NCBI GenBank assembly: GCA_002493945.1
Contig: DLAL01000065.1
Coordinates: 13,334 to 59,315 of the forward strand
Reading direction: 5' to 3'
Source of the DNA: Porphyromonadaceae bacterium UBA7048
Lineage (GTDB): Bacteria; Bacteroidota; Bacteroidia; Bacteroidales; Muribaculaceae
Length of the DNA stretch: 45,982 bases
Position 1 is the stretch's first letter. Each line of letters starts with the position of its first letter. Shown one piece after another: positions 1 to 8,674 of this stretch. A program made the translations under genes and the position numbers. The notes under the pieces were generated by a model, which was given only the letters and a program-made list of their open reading frames with translations, did not search any database and had not been told where the DNA came from.

Positions 1-136
1 TAATGTAGATGACCACATCATGACCGAAGTCCTCGTCGGCACTTTGGACCACTACGATGTCGCCGTCATCGTCAAGACGGCTCGAAATCTGGAGCTCATC
101 AAGATACTCACGGATGAGTTGTTTTGTTATTCCCAT
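1..136 (-). CDS. Hypothetical protein, possibly YbjN-like (3' end missing)
   Basis: Only the first 45 codons lie in the window; the gene runs off the left edge. It starts at ATG 136-134, 24 bases after the cysS stop on the same strand, so it is probably the last visible gene of the cysS run. The visible protein opens MGITKQLIREYLDEL and continues with an acidic DDDGDIVVVQSADEDF stretch. A short helix followed by an acidic turn and a beta strand is typical of small YbjN-like or secretion-chaperone-like proteins of Bacteroidales. That resemblance is from memory of the pattern; function is unknown. Confidence 0.6.
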   Translation of the reverse strand, partial: MGITKQLIREYLDELQISSRLDDDGDIVVVQSADEDFGHDVVIYI

Positions 137-160
137 AATATTCAGACTTTAGAGTGTTTG

Positions 161-1639
161 TCAGAGTGACCATTCCACACCGTCCTTGGTGTCCTTGACG
201 GTGAAGCCGATTTCGGCCATACGGTTGCGGATAAGGTCGGAAGTTGCCCAGTCCTTGCGGCTCTTGGCGTCGGCGCGCAGTTCGAGCAGCAGGTCGACGG
301 CGTCGTGATACGGACGGAGTGCGTCGGGATTGCCGGCGGCAGCTTCGTCGGGCCGGATGCCGAGGATGTCCACAAGGAACGTGTCCATGAACGCGCGCAG
401 CGTGTCGATGTCGGCCTGAGTGGCAGTGGCCGTGTGGTCCTTCACCTGATTGATCATGCGCACGGCATCGAAGAGCACACCGATAAGCACCGGAGTGTTC
501 AGGTCGTCGTCGAGCGCCTCATAGGCCTGCTCCTCGAGCCGGCTGACGTCGATGGTCGATGTCTCCGACGCCTTGAGCTCGCCCAGGCGGCGGTAGCCGT
601 CCAGCATGCGTCCCAGAGCCGTCTCGGCCGACTTGAGGGCCTCGTTCGAGAAGTCGACGGTGCCGCGGTAGTGGGCCTGGAGGATGAAGAAGCGTATGGT
701 CATCGGCGAATAGGCCTGCTCCAGAAGCGGATGCTGACCGGTGAAGAACTCATCGAGAGTGATGAAGTTGCCCAGCGACTTGCCCATCTTCTTGCCGTTG
801 ATGGTGATCATGTTGTTGTGCATCCAGTACTTCACGGCCGGAGCGTGGTTGTGGGCCATAGACTGCGCGATCTCGCACTCATGGTGGGGGAACTTGAGAT
901 CCATTCCCCCGCCGTGAATGTCGAAAACGGTGCCCAGATACTTCTCGCTCATGGTAGAACATTCGAGATGCCATCCGGGGAAGCCTTCGCTCCATGGCGA
1001 AGGCCAGTGCATGATGTGTTCGGGTGCCGCCTTCTTCCACAGGGCGAAGTCTGCGGGATTGCGCTTCTCGGACTGGCCGTCGAGCTCGCGCGTGGTAGCG
1101 AGAAGCTCGTCGATGTTGCGGCCCGAGAGCTTGCCGTAGCCGTAGTCCCTGTTGAATTTGGGCACGTCGAAGTATACCGAACCTTCGCTTACGTAGGCAT
1201 ATCCGCTGTCAAGTATCGACTTGATGTACTCTATCTGCTCGATGATGTGGCCCGAGGCATGCGGCTCGATTGAGGGCGGCAGCACGTTGAGCGCCTCCAT
1301 GGCCTTGTGGTAGCGGTTCAGATAGTACTGCACCACTTCCATGGGCTCGAGCTGCTCCAGTCGTGCCTTCTTGGCTATCTTGTCCTCGCCGTCGTCGGCA
1401 TCGTGCTCCAGATGACCCACATCGGTAATGTTGCGCACGTAGCGCACCTTGTAGCCCATGTGAGTGAGATAGCGGTACACGATATCGAATGTTATGGCCG
1501 GACGCGCATGTCCGAGGTGGCCGTCGCCGTAGACGGTCGGGCCGCACACGTACATACCCACATTGGGGGCGTGAAGCGGTTCGAACGGTTCCTTGCGGCG
1601 ACTGAGCGAATTGTAGATATACAGCTGATGTGCTTTCAT
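161..1639 (-). CDS. cysS: Cysteinyl-tRNA synthetase
   Basis: Class Ia aminoacyl-tRNA synthetase that charges tRNA-Cys in the cytoplasm. The 492-residue protein has the usual length. It carries the HIGH signature as HLGH (residues 41-44) and the KMSKS loop as KMGKS (284-288). The zinc ligands that let the enzyme select cysteine are in place: C32 in YVCGPTVY, C227 in HLECS, and H252/E256 in the PHHECE segment. The ATG start gives the normal family N-terminus just before the first Rossmann strand. The gene follows the DUF3467 gene by 25 bases and precedes another leftward gene, so it is probably co-transcribed with them. Confidence 0.97.
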   Translation of the reverse strand: MKAHQLYIYNSLSRRKEPFEPLHAPNVGMYVCGPTVYGDGHLGHARPAITFDIVYRYLTHMGYKVRYVRNITDVGHLEHDADDGEDKIAKKARLEQLEPMEVVQYYLNRYHKAMEALNVLPPSIEPHASGHIIEQIEYIKSILDSGYAYVSEGSVYFDVPKFNRDYGYGKLSGRNIDELLATTRELDGQSEKRNPADFALWKKAAPEHIMHWPSPWSEGFPGWHLECSTMSEKYLGTVFDIHGGGMDLKFPHHECEIAQSMAHNHAPAVKYWMHNNMITINGKKMGKSLGNFITLDEFFTGQHPLLEQAYSPMTIRFFILQAHYRGTVDFSNEALKSAETALGRMLDGYRRLGELKASETSTIDVSRLEEQAYEALDDDLNTPVLIGVLFDAVRMINQVKDHTATATQADIDTLRAFMDTFLVDILGIRPDEAAAGNPDALRPYHDAVDLLLELRADAKSRKDWATSDLIRNRMAEIGFTVKDTKDGVEWSL

Positions 1640-1664
1640 AAGCGGGTTGGAGTGATGCTTGCTG

Positions 1665-1982
1665 TTATGCTTCGAAGGGGTTGGGGATACCGCCGTTGTT
1701 CTTCGGAGCGTTTACGGGAGCCTTGCGGGTGATTTCGCCGAAAGTAGCCTCGTACTTCTTGATGTTCTCGCTCAGGGCGAAGAGGAGGTTCTTGGCGTTT
1801 TCGGGAGTCATGATGATGCGGCTCTGCACCTTGGCCTGAGGCATGTTGGGTGCGATCGAGATGTAGTCGATGAAGAATTCGTTGCCCGAGTGCGAGATGA
1901 CGGCGAGGTTGGAGTAGTGGCCGGCGGCTACTTCGGGGGTGAGTTCTATTTTAAGTTCCTGCTGGTTGGGGTTCTTTTCCAT
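1665..1982 (-). CDS. DUF3467 domain protein
   Basis: A 105-residue soluble protein matching the short DUF3467 family of Bacteroidota and other bacteria. Recognisable features are the opening QELKIELTPEVAAGHYSN, the central strand pair NEFFIDYISIAP, and the closing helix MTPENAKNLLFALSENIKKYE. No catalytic motif is visible and the family has no settled role. There is no signal peptide, so it is cytoplasmic. It sits 25 bases upstream of cysS and 60 bases downstream of the NigD-like gene on the same strand. Confidence 0.85.
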   Translation of the reverse strand: MEKNPNQQELKIELTPEVAAGHYSNLAVISHSGNEFFIDYISIAPNMPQAKVQSRIIMTPENAKNLLFALSENIKKYEATFGEITRKAPVNAPKNNGGIPNPFEA

Positions 1983-2042
1983 TTTCTGTAAGTTTTTTAT
2001 GAGATTTTGGTGAATTGGTTTCTGTTATTCAGAGGGAGAGAT

Positions 2043-2747
2043 TCAGCCCTGGGGACGGAGTCCGGTGTTGGGACGGTCCACACGGGTGGTGTGCTTGCCG
2101 AAAGAGTCCTCGTAGATCACGTCGAGACCCTTGAAGTTGTCATGCTCCATCAGGCCGGTCATCGAGTAGGACACATAGAAGAGATAGTTGGTCGGCAGGG
2201 GAGTACGGCTCTTGTATATGAGATATGCCTTCGGATATTCGTCGTTGACAGTGGCTTCGTCGACCACTATACGACATTCGTTGGGTTCGTCGTTGGAGAC
2301 GATTCCGGCATTGAGGTAGGGACCCGTACGCTGTATCATAGCCTGCTGCACGGCATTGGTATACCAGCCTGAGGTTGACGACGCCTGCTCAACAGGAAGC
2401 TGGGCGCCTTCGCCATAAGTTTTTACCCACTGGTATGCCGTGATGGGTCCGCTCTTGTACTGCTCGCCCGATGCCGGAGTGTAGGAGAGCACTATGCGCA
2501 TGCCTTTCTTGAGGAGGTTCACGCCGTCACCGCTGACGCTCTGCGTCGTGGTAAGCGTGATCAGAGGCGAGTCGTCCATCTTCTGGAAGGAGAAGGACGC
2601 TCCGGTGCTCTCCACCGACTCTACGGTGACGATGTTGGAGTATATCACCGGATTGCCGCCCTCGGGGTCGTCGTTGCTGTTGCACGAAGCCAGCGAAAGT
2701 GTGGCTGCGCAGACGGCGGTGGTGAGAAAGATGTTCTTCAGATTCAT
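2043..2747 (-). CDS. NigD-like lipoprotein
   Basis: A 234-residue exported protein. The N-terminus has a hydrophobic stretch ending in SLASC (lipobox, Cys 22), so it should be lipidated and envelope-anchored. The mature part starts with an Asp/Gly-rich linker, followed by a beta-rich domain (VTVESVESTGASFSFQKMDD) and a second beta domain ending in NFKGLDVIYEDS. This layout, with an N-terminal OB-like domain and a C-terminal beta sandwich, is that of NigD-like proteins of Bacteroides. The family assignment is by pattern and moderately sure; the function of most NigD-like proteins is unknown. It lies 51 bases after the lolD-like gene. Confidence 0.7.
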   Translation of the reverse strand: MNLKNIFLTTAVCAATLSLASCNSNDDPEGGNPVIYSNIVTVESVESTGASFSFQKMDDSPLITLTTTQSVSGDGVNLLKKGMRIVLSYTPASGEQYKSGPITAYQWVKTYGEGAQLPVEQASSTSGWYTNAVQQAMIQRTGPYLNAGIVSNDEPNECRIVVDEATVNDEYPKAYLIYKSRTPLPTNYLFYVSYSMTGLMEHDNFKGLDVIYEDSFGKHTTRVDRPNTGLRPQG

Positions 2748-2798
2748 TGTCTTAATTGTCTTAATCGTTTTTGATTTATATAAAGTCTTTATAGATTG

Positions 2799-3467
2799 TC
2801 AGTTCCGGTCGACGGACACTATCTCTCCGTCGGCCATATGGATTATCGTGTCCGAGTCCGCCGCGAGCGTCTCGTCATGAGTCACTATCACGAAGGTGGC
2901 GCCAAGGCTGTCGCGCAGCTCGAAGAACAGACGGTGGAGCCGCTGGCGGTTCACTGAGTCAAGACTTCCCGAGGGCTCGTCGGCGAACACCACCTGAGGG
3001 TCGTTGATGAGGGCCCGTGCCACGGCCGCCCTCTGACACTCGCCGCCCGACAGCTCGGACGGACGGTGACTGTCGCGGCCCTTGAGGTCGAGGCGCTCAA
3101 GGAGCGCGCGTGCCTTGTCGAACGACTCGCCGCGCGGACGCCCGGCTATCAGCGCAGGCATCGCCACGTTCTCCACCAGGGTGAACTCGGGCAGCAGACG
3201 GTGAAACTGGAAGACGAAGCCTATGTTGAGGTTGCGGAAGCGCGACAGAGCCGAGTCTGACAGCGACGTCACCTCAGTGCCGTCATAGAGCACGCGTCCG
3301 CCGCGGTCGGGACTCATCAGCGTGCCCAGTATATGGAGCAGAGTGGTCTTGCCGGCTCCGCTGGGCCCGACTATGGTGCTGACCTGATGAAACCCGATGT
3401 CGAGACTGATGCCTTTCAGCACCTTCAGAGACCCGAAAGTCCTGGATATGTCGCGCGCCGATATCAC
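2799..3467 (-). CDS. lolD: ABC transporter ATPase, LolD/MacB type
   Basis: Cytoplasmic ATP-binding subunit of 222 residues. Walker A GPSGAGKTT (34-42), Q-loop Q87, signature LSGGE (139-143), Walker B VVFADE (159-164) and switch His 197 (VTHDE) are all intact. Sequence style and length are those of the LolD/FtsE/MacB branch, which works with MacB-fold membrane proteins to move lipoproteins or extrude substrates from the periplasmic side. No membrane subunit is adjacent, which is usual for LolD in Bacteroidales. Translation starts at GTG (3467-3465): an in-frame TGA lies three codons upstream and no ATG fits. The gene is 26 bases downstream of the slyD-like gene. Confidence 0.85.
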   Translation of the reverse strand: MISARDISRTFGSLKVLKGISLDIGFHQVSTIVGPSGAGKTTLLHILGTLMSPDRGGRVLYDGTEVTSLSDSALSRFRNLNIGFVFQFHRLLPEFTLVENVAMPALIAGRPRGESFDKARALLERLDLKGRDSHRPSELSGGECQRAAVARALINDPQVVFADEPSGSLDSVNRQRLHRLFFELRDSLGATFVIVTHDETLAADSDTIIHMADGEIVSVDRN

Positions 3468-3493
3468 CGTCCTGATTCAGTACGTGTTATGGC

Positions 3494-4078
3494 TTAATTG
3501 CAACCTCCGCAGCAGCCTCCGCCGCACGAGGATGACTCTTCGCCGCCGCCACAGCAGCCTCCGCCGCAGCCTCCGCCACATCCGGCAGCGGCCGTGCACT
3601 CGGCTATCTCGTCGGCAGTGGCGTCGCGCACGGTAAGCACCGAACCCACGAAGTGCACGGGGTCCTTGGCCAGCGGATGGTTCAGGTCAAGCACCACGGC
3701 TTCGGGCGTCAGACGCACCACGGTGCCGTCGATACGGATGCCGCCGGGACCCATCAGGGGGATAAGGGCGCCGGGAGTGAACATCGACTCGTCGAACTTG
3801 CCGTCGACCGTCATCTGCTCACGGGGGATGTTGTAGATTTCTTCTTCGGTGTAGGGACCGAAAGCCTTGTCAGCAGGTGCCACGAAGTCGAATTTGTCAC
3901 CCGGTTTCTTGCCGATGAGTTCTTCTTCGAGAGCCTCGACGAATCCGGGCGTAAGGCCGCACACACCGCTGTCGGGGTCGTCGGCTTCCACTTCATGAAC
4001 CAGAGTCTCCGTGCCGTCAGCGTTGACACGCAGGAGTTTATATACTATTTCAAAATATTTTCCGGGAGTGATTTCCAT
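3494..4078 (-). CDS. slyD: SlyD-like FKBP peptidyl-prolyl isomerase
   Basis: Cytoplasmic FKBP-type prolyl isomerase/chaperone of 194 residues with SlyD architecture. An FKBP half (KYFEIVYKLLRVNADG) is followed by the IF insertion (EEEIYNIPREQM) and the returning strand DLNHPLAKDPVHF, which is a hallmark of SlyD. The last ~33 residues are a Gly/Cys-rich tail with nine cysteines in CGGGC and CC pairs. This corresponds to the metal-binding tail through which E. coli SlyD handles nickel. The ATG start gives the normal N-terminus. It appears to be the first gene of the leftward run ending in cysS; I do not see a perfect -7 box in front of it. Confidence 0.9.
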   Translation of the reverse strand: MEITPGKYFEIVYKLLRVNADGTETLVHEVEADDPDSGVCGLTPGFVEALEEELIGKKPGDKFDFVAPADKAFGPYTEEEIYNIPREQMTVDGKFDESMFTPGALIPLMGPGGIRIDGTVVRLTPEAVVLDLNHPLAKDPVHFVGSVLTVRDATADEIAECTAAAGCGGGCGGGCCGGGEESSSCGGGCCGGCN

Positions 4079-4173
4079 TTTGATTTCGAGTGTTTGTATG
4101 ATAATGAATGACCCGGGCGGCCTATTCTATCATCTGTTATAGCAAATAGCGTACCAAAAACGCGCGCCGCGGA

Positions 4174-5817
4174 TTACTTGCCGTCGGCCTCGCCGATTTT
4201 CAGACGCTCGCCGGCATCGTCGACTATCGAACGGAAGTAGCGCTCGTTGTAGCCTCCGAACACGGGCTGCTCGGGCATGCCGTCGGGCGTACGGGCGAAT
4301 TCGCCGTCACGCTCCTTCTTGATGTTGCCGTCCAGATACTTCACCAGCAGATAGTCGCCGAGCTTCTTGTAGTCGGCGGTGGTCTTCTCTGCCCAGTACT
4401 CGGTGAGGTCGTTCAGCGCCTCGGCCCCCTTGTCGGCAGGCATCGAGTCAATCTGCTTCTGCATCAGCGCCACGGCGTCGGTCATCTTGCTCTCGAGGCC
4501 GTTCTGCACCTTGCGTATGTCGGGAATCATCTGCGAGTAGCGGTTATATGCCTGGTTGGCAACGTAGTTGTTCACCCAAAACATAGCGTCCCACGAGAGA
4601 GTATAGAGGTCGGCTGTCTTCTCGTCGAGCGACTTGGGCACGCGCGTCACACAGTTGAACACCGGCACATAGGCGCACGTGTTGGCATCGTCGACGCCGA
4701 ACCACAGTATGCCCTTCATCAGGTCGTTGCGGCCTGCGTTCATGTCAGCCACGAACGAGAAGCCTGTCTGCTGGGTGGCGATGGCGCGCTCATGGGTGTA
4801 CTCGCTGCCGTCGACCTTGTAGGTCATCGGGCGCCAGCGGTAGGGACAGTCGAACGGACCAGCGCCGATATCCTTGGTCATGTCGAGCACAGTGCCTTCG
4901 AAGTGGTCGCGCATCATCCATTTCAGGTCGTCGGCGGTCAGCTTCTTCGACGGCTTCACCCACAGGGGGAAGGGATCGCCCTTGGCCTCGAGTATCCACG
5001 GTGTGTATTTATCCATGGTGCCCTCGGGAGTGAAGCGGCGGAAGTAGCTCCACACACGGGCATCGCAGCCGCGCACGGCGCCAATGTCGGTGACAGCGTA
5101 GGCACGCGAGAAGTCGAAGTCCTTGTCCTTGCCGCTGTAGTAGCCCTGCTTGCGGGCGAAGTCAATGACGTCGGCCGAGTAGAGCGTCTCGGGGTCGTTC
5201 TGCGGGAACTGATGGATGCGGGCATGGTTGGCGTGACCCGATATGTAGCCGTCAGGCACACGGCGAGCCACCCACACAGCACCCTTGTCGGTCTTGCCCT
5301 TGCCTATCATCTCCATGATCCACACCTCCTTGGGGTCGGCTATGGAGAACGACTCGCCCGACGAGGCGTAGCCGTACTTGTCGACAAGGTCAGTCATTAT
5401 CCTGATGGCCTCGCGTGCCGTGGCGGCGCGCTGGAGAGTCACATATATGAGCGAGCCGTAGTCAATCAGGCCCGAGCCTTCCAGCTCCGGACGTCCGCCC
5501 CACGTACTCTCGGCTATAGTGAGACCTTTCTCATTCATATTGCCTATGGTGGCGTATGTGGCCGGCACCTCCTCGATGTCGCCGAGGTAGCGTCCCGTGT
5601 CCCATTCATGAATCTGACGGACGGCACCCGGCTCGTTCACCGATGCCGGCTGTTTGTACAGAGCGCCGTACAGCGTGTGGCTGTCAGCGGCATATGTTAC
5701 CATCGAGCTACCTTCTGTGGTCGCGCCCGGGGTGGCTACCAGACTGGTACATGCCAGTGCATCGGCGCCGCAGAGCAGTGCCGGCAGGAGGAGGATAGTT
5801 GACAGATATTTGTTCAT
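4174..5817 (-). CDS. C69 family dipeptidase, exported
   Basis: An Ntn-type peptidase of family C69 (PepD-like), 547 residues. A clear signal peptide ends in ADALA and the next residue is Cys23 (ACTSLVATPGA). Signal cleavage would therefore create the N-terminal Cys nucleophile directly. Downstream conserved pieces include GNMNEKGLTIAEST, SFSIADPKEVWIMEMIGKG and VAVTDIGAVRGCDARVWSY-like segments seen in PepD homologues. Location is periplasmic, cleaving dipeptides from imported peptides. It stands alone, with a -7 box at 5840-5847, and is followed by the slyD gene after 95 bases. Full length, no damage seen. Confidence 0.9.
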   Translation of the reverse strand: MNKYLSTILLLPALLCGADALACTSLVATPGATTEGSSMVTYAADSHTLYGALYKQPASVNEPGAVRQIHEWDTGRYLGDIEEVPATYATIGNMNEKGLTIAESTWGGRPELEGSGLIDYGSLIYVTLQRAATAREAIRIMTDLVDKYGYASSGESFSIADPKEVWIMEMIGKGKTDKGAVWVARRVPDGYISGHANHARIHQFPQNDPETLYSADVIDFARKQGYYSGKDKDFDFSRAYAVTDIGAVRGCDARVWSYFRRFTPEGTMDKYTPWILEAKGDPFPLWVKPSKKLTADDLKWMMRDHFEGTVLDMTKDIGAGPFDCPYRWRPMTYKVDGSEYTHERAIATQQTGFSFVADMNAGRNDLMKGILWFGVDDANTCAYVPVFNCVTRVPKSLDEKTADLYTLSWDAMFWVNNYVANQAYNRYSQMIPDIRKVQNGLESKMTDAVALMQKQIDSMPADKGAEALNDLTEYWAEKTTADYKKLGDYLLVKYLDGNIKKERDGEFARTPDGMPEQPVFGGYNERYFRSIVDDAGERLKIGEADGK

Positions 5818-5839
5818 AGCGTTGAGTATACTTGAAGTG

Positions 5840-5847
5840 CAAATTTA
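5840..5847 (-). promoter_or_regulatory. Bacteroidota -7 box for the C69 peptidase
   Basis: Reads TAAATTTG on the minus strand, a full match to TAnnTTTG, 22 bases before the ATG at 5817. No convincing TTTG element sits at the -33 distance. Confidence 0.55.
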
Positions 5848-5963
5848 GCGAAAAAATCCGAATATACTCCCACCCACCGACTTTTTTTAAATTTTTATAG
5901 ATAATTGTCAAGCTACCCTGTAATCCGGCTGTCTATCCGCGGAGCGAAAGTGTAATCCAAGTA

Positions 5964-7238
5964 TTATCCCAACAGATATGCGAAATGTTTGTACGCGAGG
6001 TCCTGCAGAGTGATTTCACCATCATCGAGCCGCCGGATGTCGGTCGCACTCACACGGTCGCGCAGCGGAGTCGAATCCTTGTACCGGGCCGTAATGAACC
6101 GGTCGGCCCCGACACTCTCGATGGCGACGTTGCTGAACGGCGACTCTTCCATTGCATGCGATGTATAGTTGATGGAATAGGGGATGTCACGCACGCGTCC
6201 GGGAGTAGGTACAAGTATTCCCTGCTTCACGAGTGCGTCGATATCACGCAAGGCAGTGTCTCTTGACACTGCGGCGATTCGCTCCCAGTTCTTAGCCGTC
6301 AGTTTGGCATCGTATCCGTCAAGATACTTGTTGAGGACCATTCGCTGGCGGTCGCTTATCGAAGCCTGCGAATGGGTATTCCAGAACGCCGCTTTACGGA
6401 GAACCAGCGAAAGCATGGCATCTGAGTCATCAACGGCTGCCATTATCGCGTTCAGATACCACACGAGCCACTCGGTGATATCGCCGTCGCTTCGCTGAGT
6501 GCGCTCCAGTACCTTGTAATAATGATTCTTATCCTTGAGAATCTGCCGGCTGAGACTGTAGAAGTGCATACCTGCACCATCGAGTGCGGCAAGCACCATA
6601 TCCGATATAGCACGTCCTATGCGTCCGTTTCCATCATCGAAGGGATGTATGCTGACGAAGCGGAGATGAGCTATGGCCGACTTCAGTATTCCCGGAACAT
6701 TATCCTCGCGGTTCATCCAGTCTATGAACCGCTCCATCTCTGCAGGCACACGGTCAGGCGAGGGAGCGCGGTAGTGGATTCTCTCTCTGCCGAACATCCC
6801 TGACACCACCGACATCTCTTCCGTGCGGTAAGCGCCGACGGTCATATCCCTTCTGCCGGGGAACAGCGCATGATGCCAGCCGAACAGACGCTCCGCAGTA
6901 AGAGGTTCTTTCTGATTGTGTGTGGCATCAAGCATCATTTCGACGATTCCCTCCACATAGTGTGTGGGGTCCTTGCTTTTCTGCAAGGTGACGCCGAACT
7001 TGCGCGCTACGGAACTGCGCACCTCGTCAGTATCAAGGCGTACCCCTTCGATTTCCGAGGATGCAACCACATCGTTGGTCACGGCTTCGACCGTAGCGGA
7101 GAGCTGACTGTCAAATCCTATCGCAGCCATTCGGCCTGCCAGATACCCGAGCCGGTGCATCGCACGCAACTGCAGCGCACCGACCGCATCGGTGTCCCAT
7201 CTGAAATGTGTCCAGTCGTCGTATTCGTGTATAAACAT
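5964..7238 (-). CDS. Fic family protein (DUF4172-type) with C-terminal winged helix
   Basis: Fic-domain enzyme that would transfer AMP from ATP to protein hydroxyls. The active-site motif HPFDDGNGRIGR is intact (residues 198-209). An N-terminal helix carries SSEIEG (60-65), which fits the [S/T]xxxE[G/N] inhibitory motif of class II Fic proteins, so it should be self-inhibited. The N-terminal ~70 residues (DDWTHFRWD, GRMAAIGF) are the DUF4172 domain. The last third (RQRMVLNKYLDGYDAKLTAK, ALRDIDALVKQGIL) looks like a winged-helix DNA-binding domain. I chose ATG 7238 (424 residues): the longer frame from 7349 adds 37 residues that cover the promoter and palindrome at 7266-7319. No separate antitoxin gene is adjacent. 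Confidence 0.9.
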   Translation of the reverse strand: MFIHEYDDWTHFRWDTDAVGALQLRAMHRLGYLAGRMAAIGFDSQLSATVEAVTNDVVASSEIEGVRLDTDEVRSSVARKFGVTLQKSKDPTHYVEGIVEMMLDATHNQKEPLTAERLFGWHHALFPGRRDMTVGAYRTEEMSVVSGMFGRERIHYRAPSPDRVPAEMERFIDWMNREDNVPGILKSAIAHLRFVSIHPFDDGNGRIGRAISDMVLAALDGAGMHFYSLSRQILKDKNHYYKVLERTQRSDGDITEWLVWYLNAIMAAVDDSDAMLSLVLRKAAFWNTHSQASISDRQRMVLNKYLDGYDAKLTAKNWERIAAVSRDTALRDIDALVKQGILVPTPGRVRDIPYSINYTSHAMEESPFSNVAIESVGADRFITARYKDSTPLRDRVSATDIRRLDDGEITLQDLAYKHFAYLLG

Positions 7239-7265
7239 TGTCGGAGATATATTGCTGTTCGGGTA

Positions 7266-7319
7266 CAAAGATACTACTTTGCGGCGAATAACACGCAAAA
7301 TTTGCGAATTATTCGCCGC
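7266..7319 (-). promoter_or_regulatory. fic promoter overlapped by a 39-bp interrupted palindrome
   Basis: On the minus strand the -7 box is TATCTTTG (7266-7273) and a TTTG (7296-7299) lies 22 bases upstream as the -33 element. A palindrome centred on base 7300 spans 7281-7319: outer arms GCGGCGAATAA and TTATTCGCCGC are perfect, inner arms CGCAAA and TTTGCG are perfect, with only two mismatched pairs between. A second palindrome, GCGAATTATTCGC, lies at 7304-7316. The core covers the -33 element, so a bound protein would block transcription. The obvious candidate repressor is the Fic protein's own C-terminal winged helix (inference). Confidence 0.75.
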
Positions 7320-7338
7320 ATGATGATGTGACGTGGTG

Positions 7339-8613
7339 TTATCGGGCAATCAGGGAGACGGCGATTTTATCGATTCGAGCGCGGTCCATATCGGCCACCT
7401 CGAGCTTGAAGCAGCCCCATTCGATGATATCGCCGGCTACTGGGACTTTGCGGAGCAGTTCCATTATCAGTCCGCCAAGGGTGGTGTAGCTCGAAGGAAC
7501 GTACAGATCCTCGCGGTCGAAGTACGACAGAAAGTCGTACATAGGGCAGCGGCCGTCCACAAGCCACTCCTCGGTATCGCGCCGCTTCACTATCAGCGGC
7601 GCGTCGACTCCTTCGGGAATCGTTCCGACAAGACCGTCGAGGATGTCGCGCAGAGTCACCATGCCCTGGAAGCAGCCGTACTCGTCGTAGACCAGCGCCG
7701 AATGTTCCCCGGCATCGCGGAACGCGTCAAGGGCATCGTACACCGTCATGGCCTCGGGCAGACACATCCCCGACACAAGGTGGTCGGAAAGGCTGAATCC
7801 AGGAGTGCCGAGCGAGAGGACGAGCTGCTTGAGCGACACCACGCCGCACACATCCTCACGGTGCTCGTCGAACACAGGATAGGACGAATGTACGCCGCGT
7901 GCAAGGACCTCGCGCACAGCCGCTTCGTCCATATCGACGGTCAGGCAGTCGATATCGTTGCGGCAGGTCATGATGGCGCCGATGCGGCAGTCACCGAGCA
8001 CCAGGGCACGCTCCATGATGTCCTGCTCCACCTCCTGCACCTCGCCCGACTCCGCACCCTGACGGATGAGCGACCTGATTTCCTCCTCAGTCACCTTCGA
8101 GCTGCCGTCGCCTATGCGCAGCAGCCTGACGATGCCGGCGGTCGACACCGACAGCAGCCATACAAGAGGGTAGGTGATGACAGACAGAAGTTTCATGGCC
8201 GGAGCTACGCTTTTGGCTATGCTCTCGGCACGCCCCAGCCCGATGCGCTTGGGCACCAGCTCGCCCACGACTATCGACAGATAGGTAACCACCGACACGA
8301 TGAGCACCTTGGAGAGTGTCATGGCAGCCTTGGGGGCCATGCCGCAGTCCGCCAGCCGGTGGCCCAGGTCGGTGGCTATGGTGGCTCCGGAGAAGAGACC
8401 TGTAAGAATTCCGATGAGAGTGATGCCTATCTGAACTGTCGACAGAAAGCGGTCGGGCTCGCCCTGCAGCTTCAGGGCCGTCACGGCTGACCGGTTGCCG
8501 TTGCGGGCATCGGTATCGAGTTTAGACTTTCTGGCCGATATAAGAGCGACCTCTGACATCGAGAACACTCCGTTGAGCAATATCAGACCGAGAATTATGA
8601 TTATGTCGTCCAT
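7339..8613 (-). CDS. Hemolysin-family membrane protein (CNNM, CBS pair, CorC domain)
   Basis: A 424-residue inner-membrane protein. An N-terminal CNNM/DUF21 domain with about four membrane segments (IIIILGLILLNGVFSMSEVAL, TVQIGITLIGILTGLFSGA, VVTYLSIVVGELVPKRI, VITYPLVWLLSVSTAG) is followed by a paired CBS domain (IMTCRNDIDCL, ALVYDEYGCFQGMVTLRDIL) and a C-terminal CorC/HlyC domain (TTLGGLIMELLRKVPVAGD). This is the standard TlyC/CorB/PaeA layout, linked in characterised members to Mg/Co or polyamine transport rather than true haemolysis. The stop lies 100 bases from the Fic start. Full length. Confidence 0.92.
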   Translation of the reverse strand: MDDIIIILGLILLNGVFSMSEVALISARKSKLDTDARNGNRSAVTALKLQGEPDRFLSTVQIGITLIGILTGLFSGATIATDLGHRLADCGMAPKAAMTLSKVLIVSVVTYLSIVVGELVPKRIGLGRAESIAKSVAPAMKLLSVITYPLVWLLSVSTAGIVRLLRIGDGSSKVTEEEIRSLIRQGAESGEVQEVEQDIMERALVLGDCRIGAIMTCRNDIDCLTVDMDEAAVREVLARGVHSSYPVFDEHREDVCGVVSLKQLVLSLGTPGFSLSDHLVSGMCLPEAMTVYDALDAFRDAGEHSALVYDEYGCFQGMVTLRDILDGLVGTIPEGVDAPLIVKRRDTEEWLVDGRCPMYDFLSYFDREDLYVPSSYTTLGGLIMELLRKVPVAGDIIEWGCFKLEVADMDRARIDKIAVSLIAR

Positions 8614-8674
8614 AAGAGCGATGTGTGATGATGATATAAGTATAAACTTCTAACGCATACAGGTTCCGGATGGT

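Noticed and set aside
7239..7349. N-terminal extension of the Fic protein
   Set aside because: The 37 extra codons cover the -7 and -33 boxes and the palindrome and would overlap the CNNM stop; the family N-terminus fits ATG 7238.
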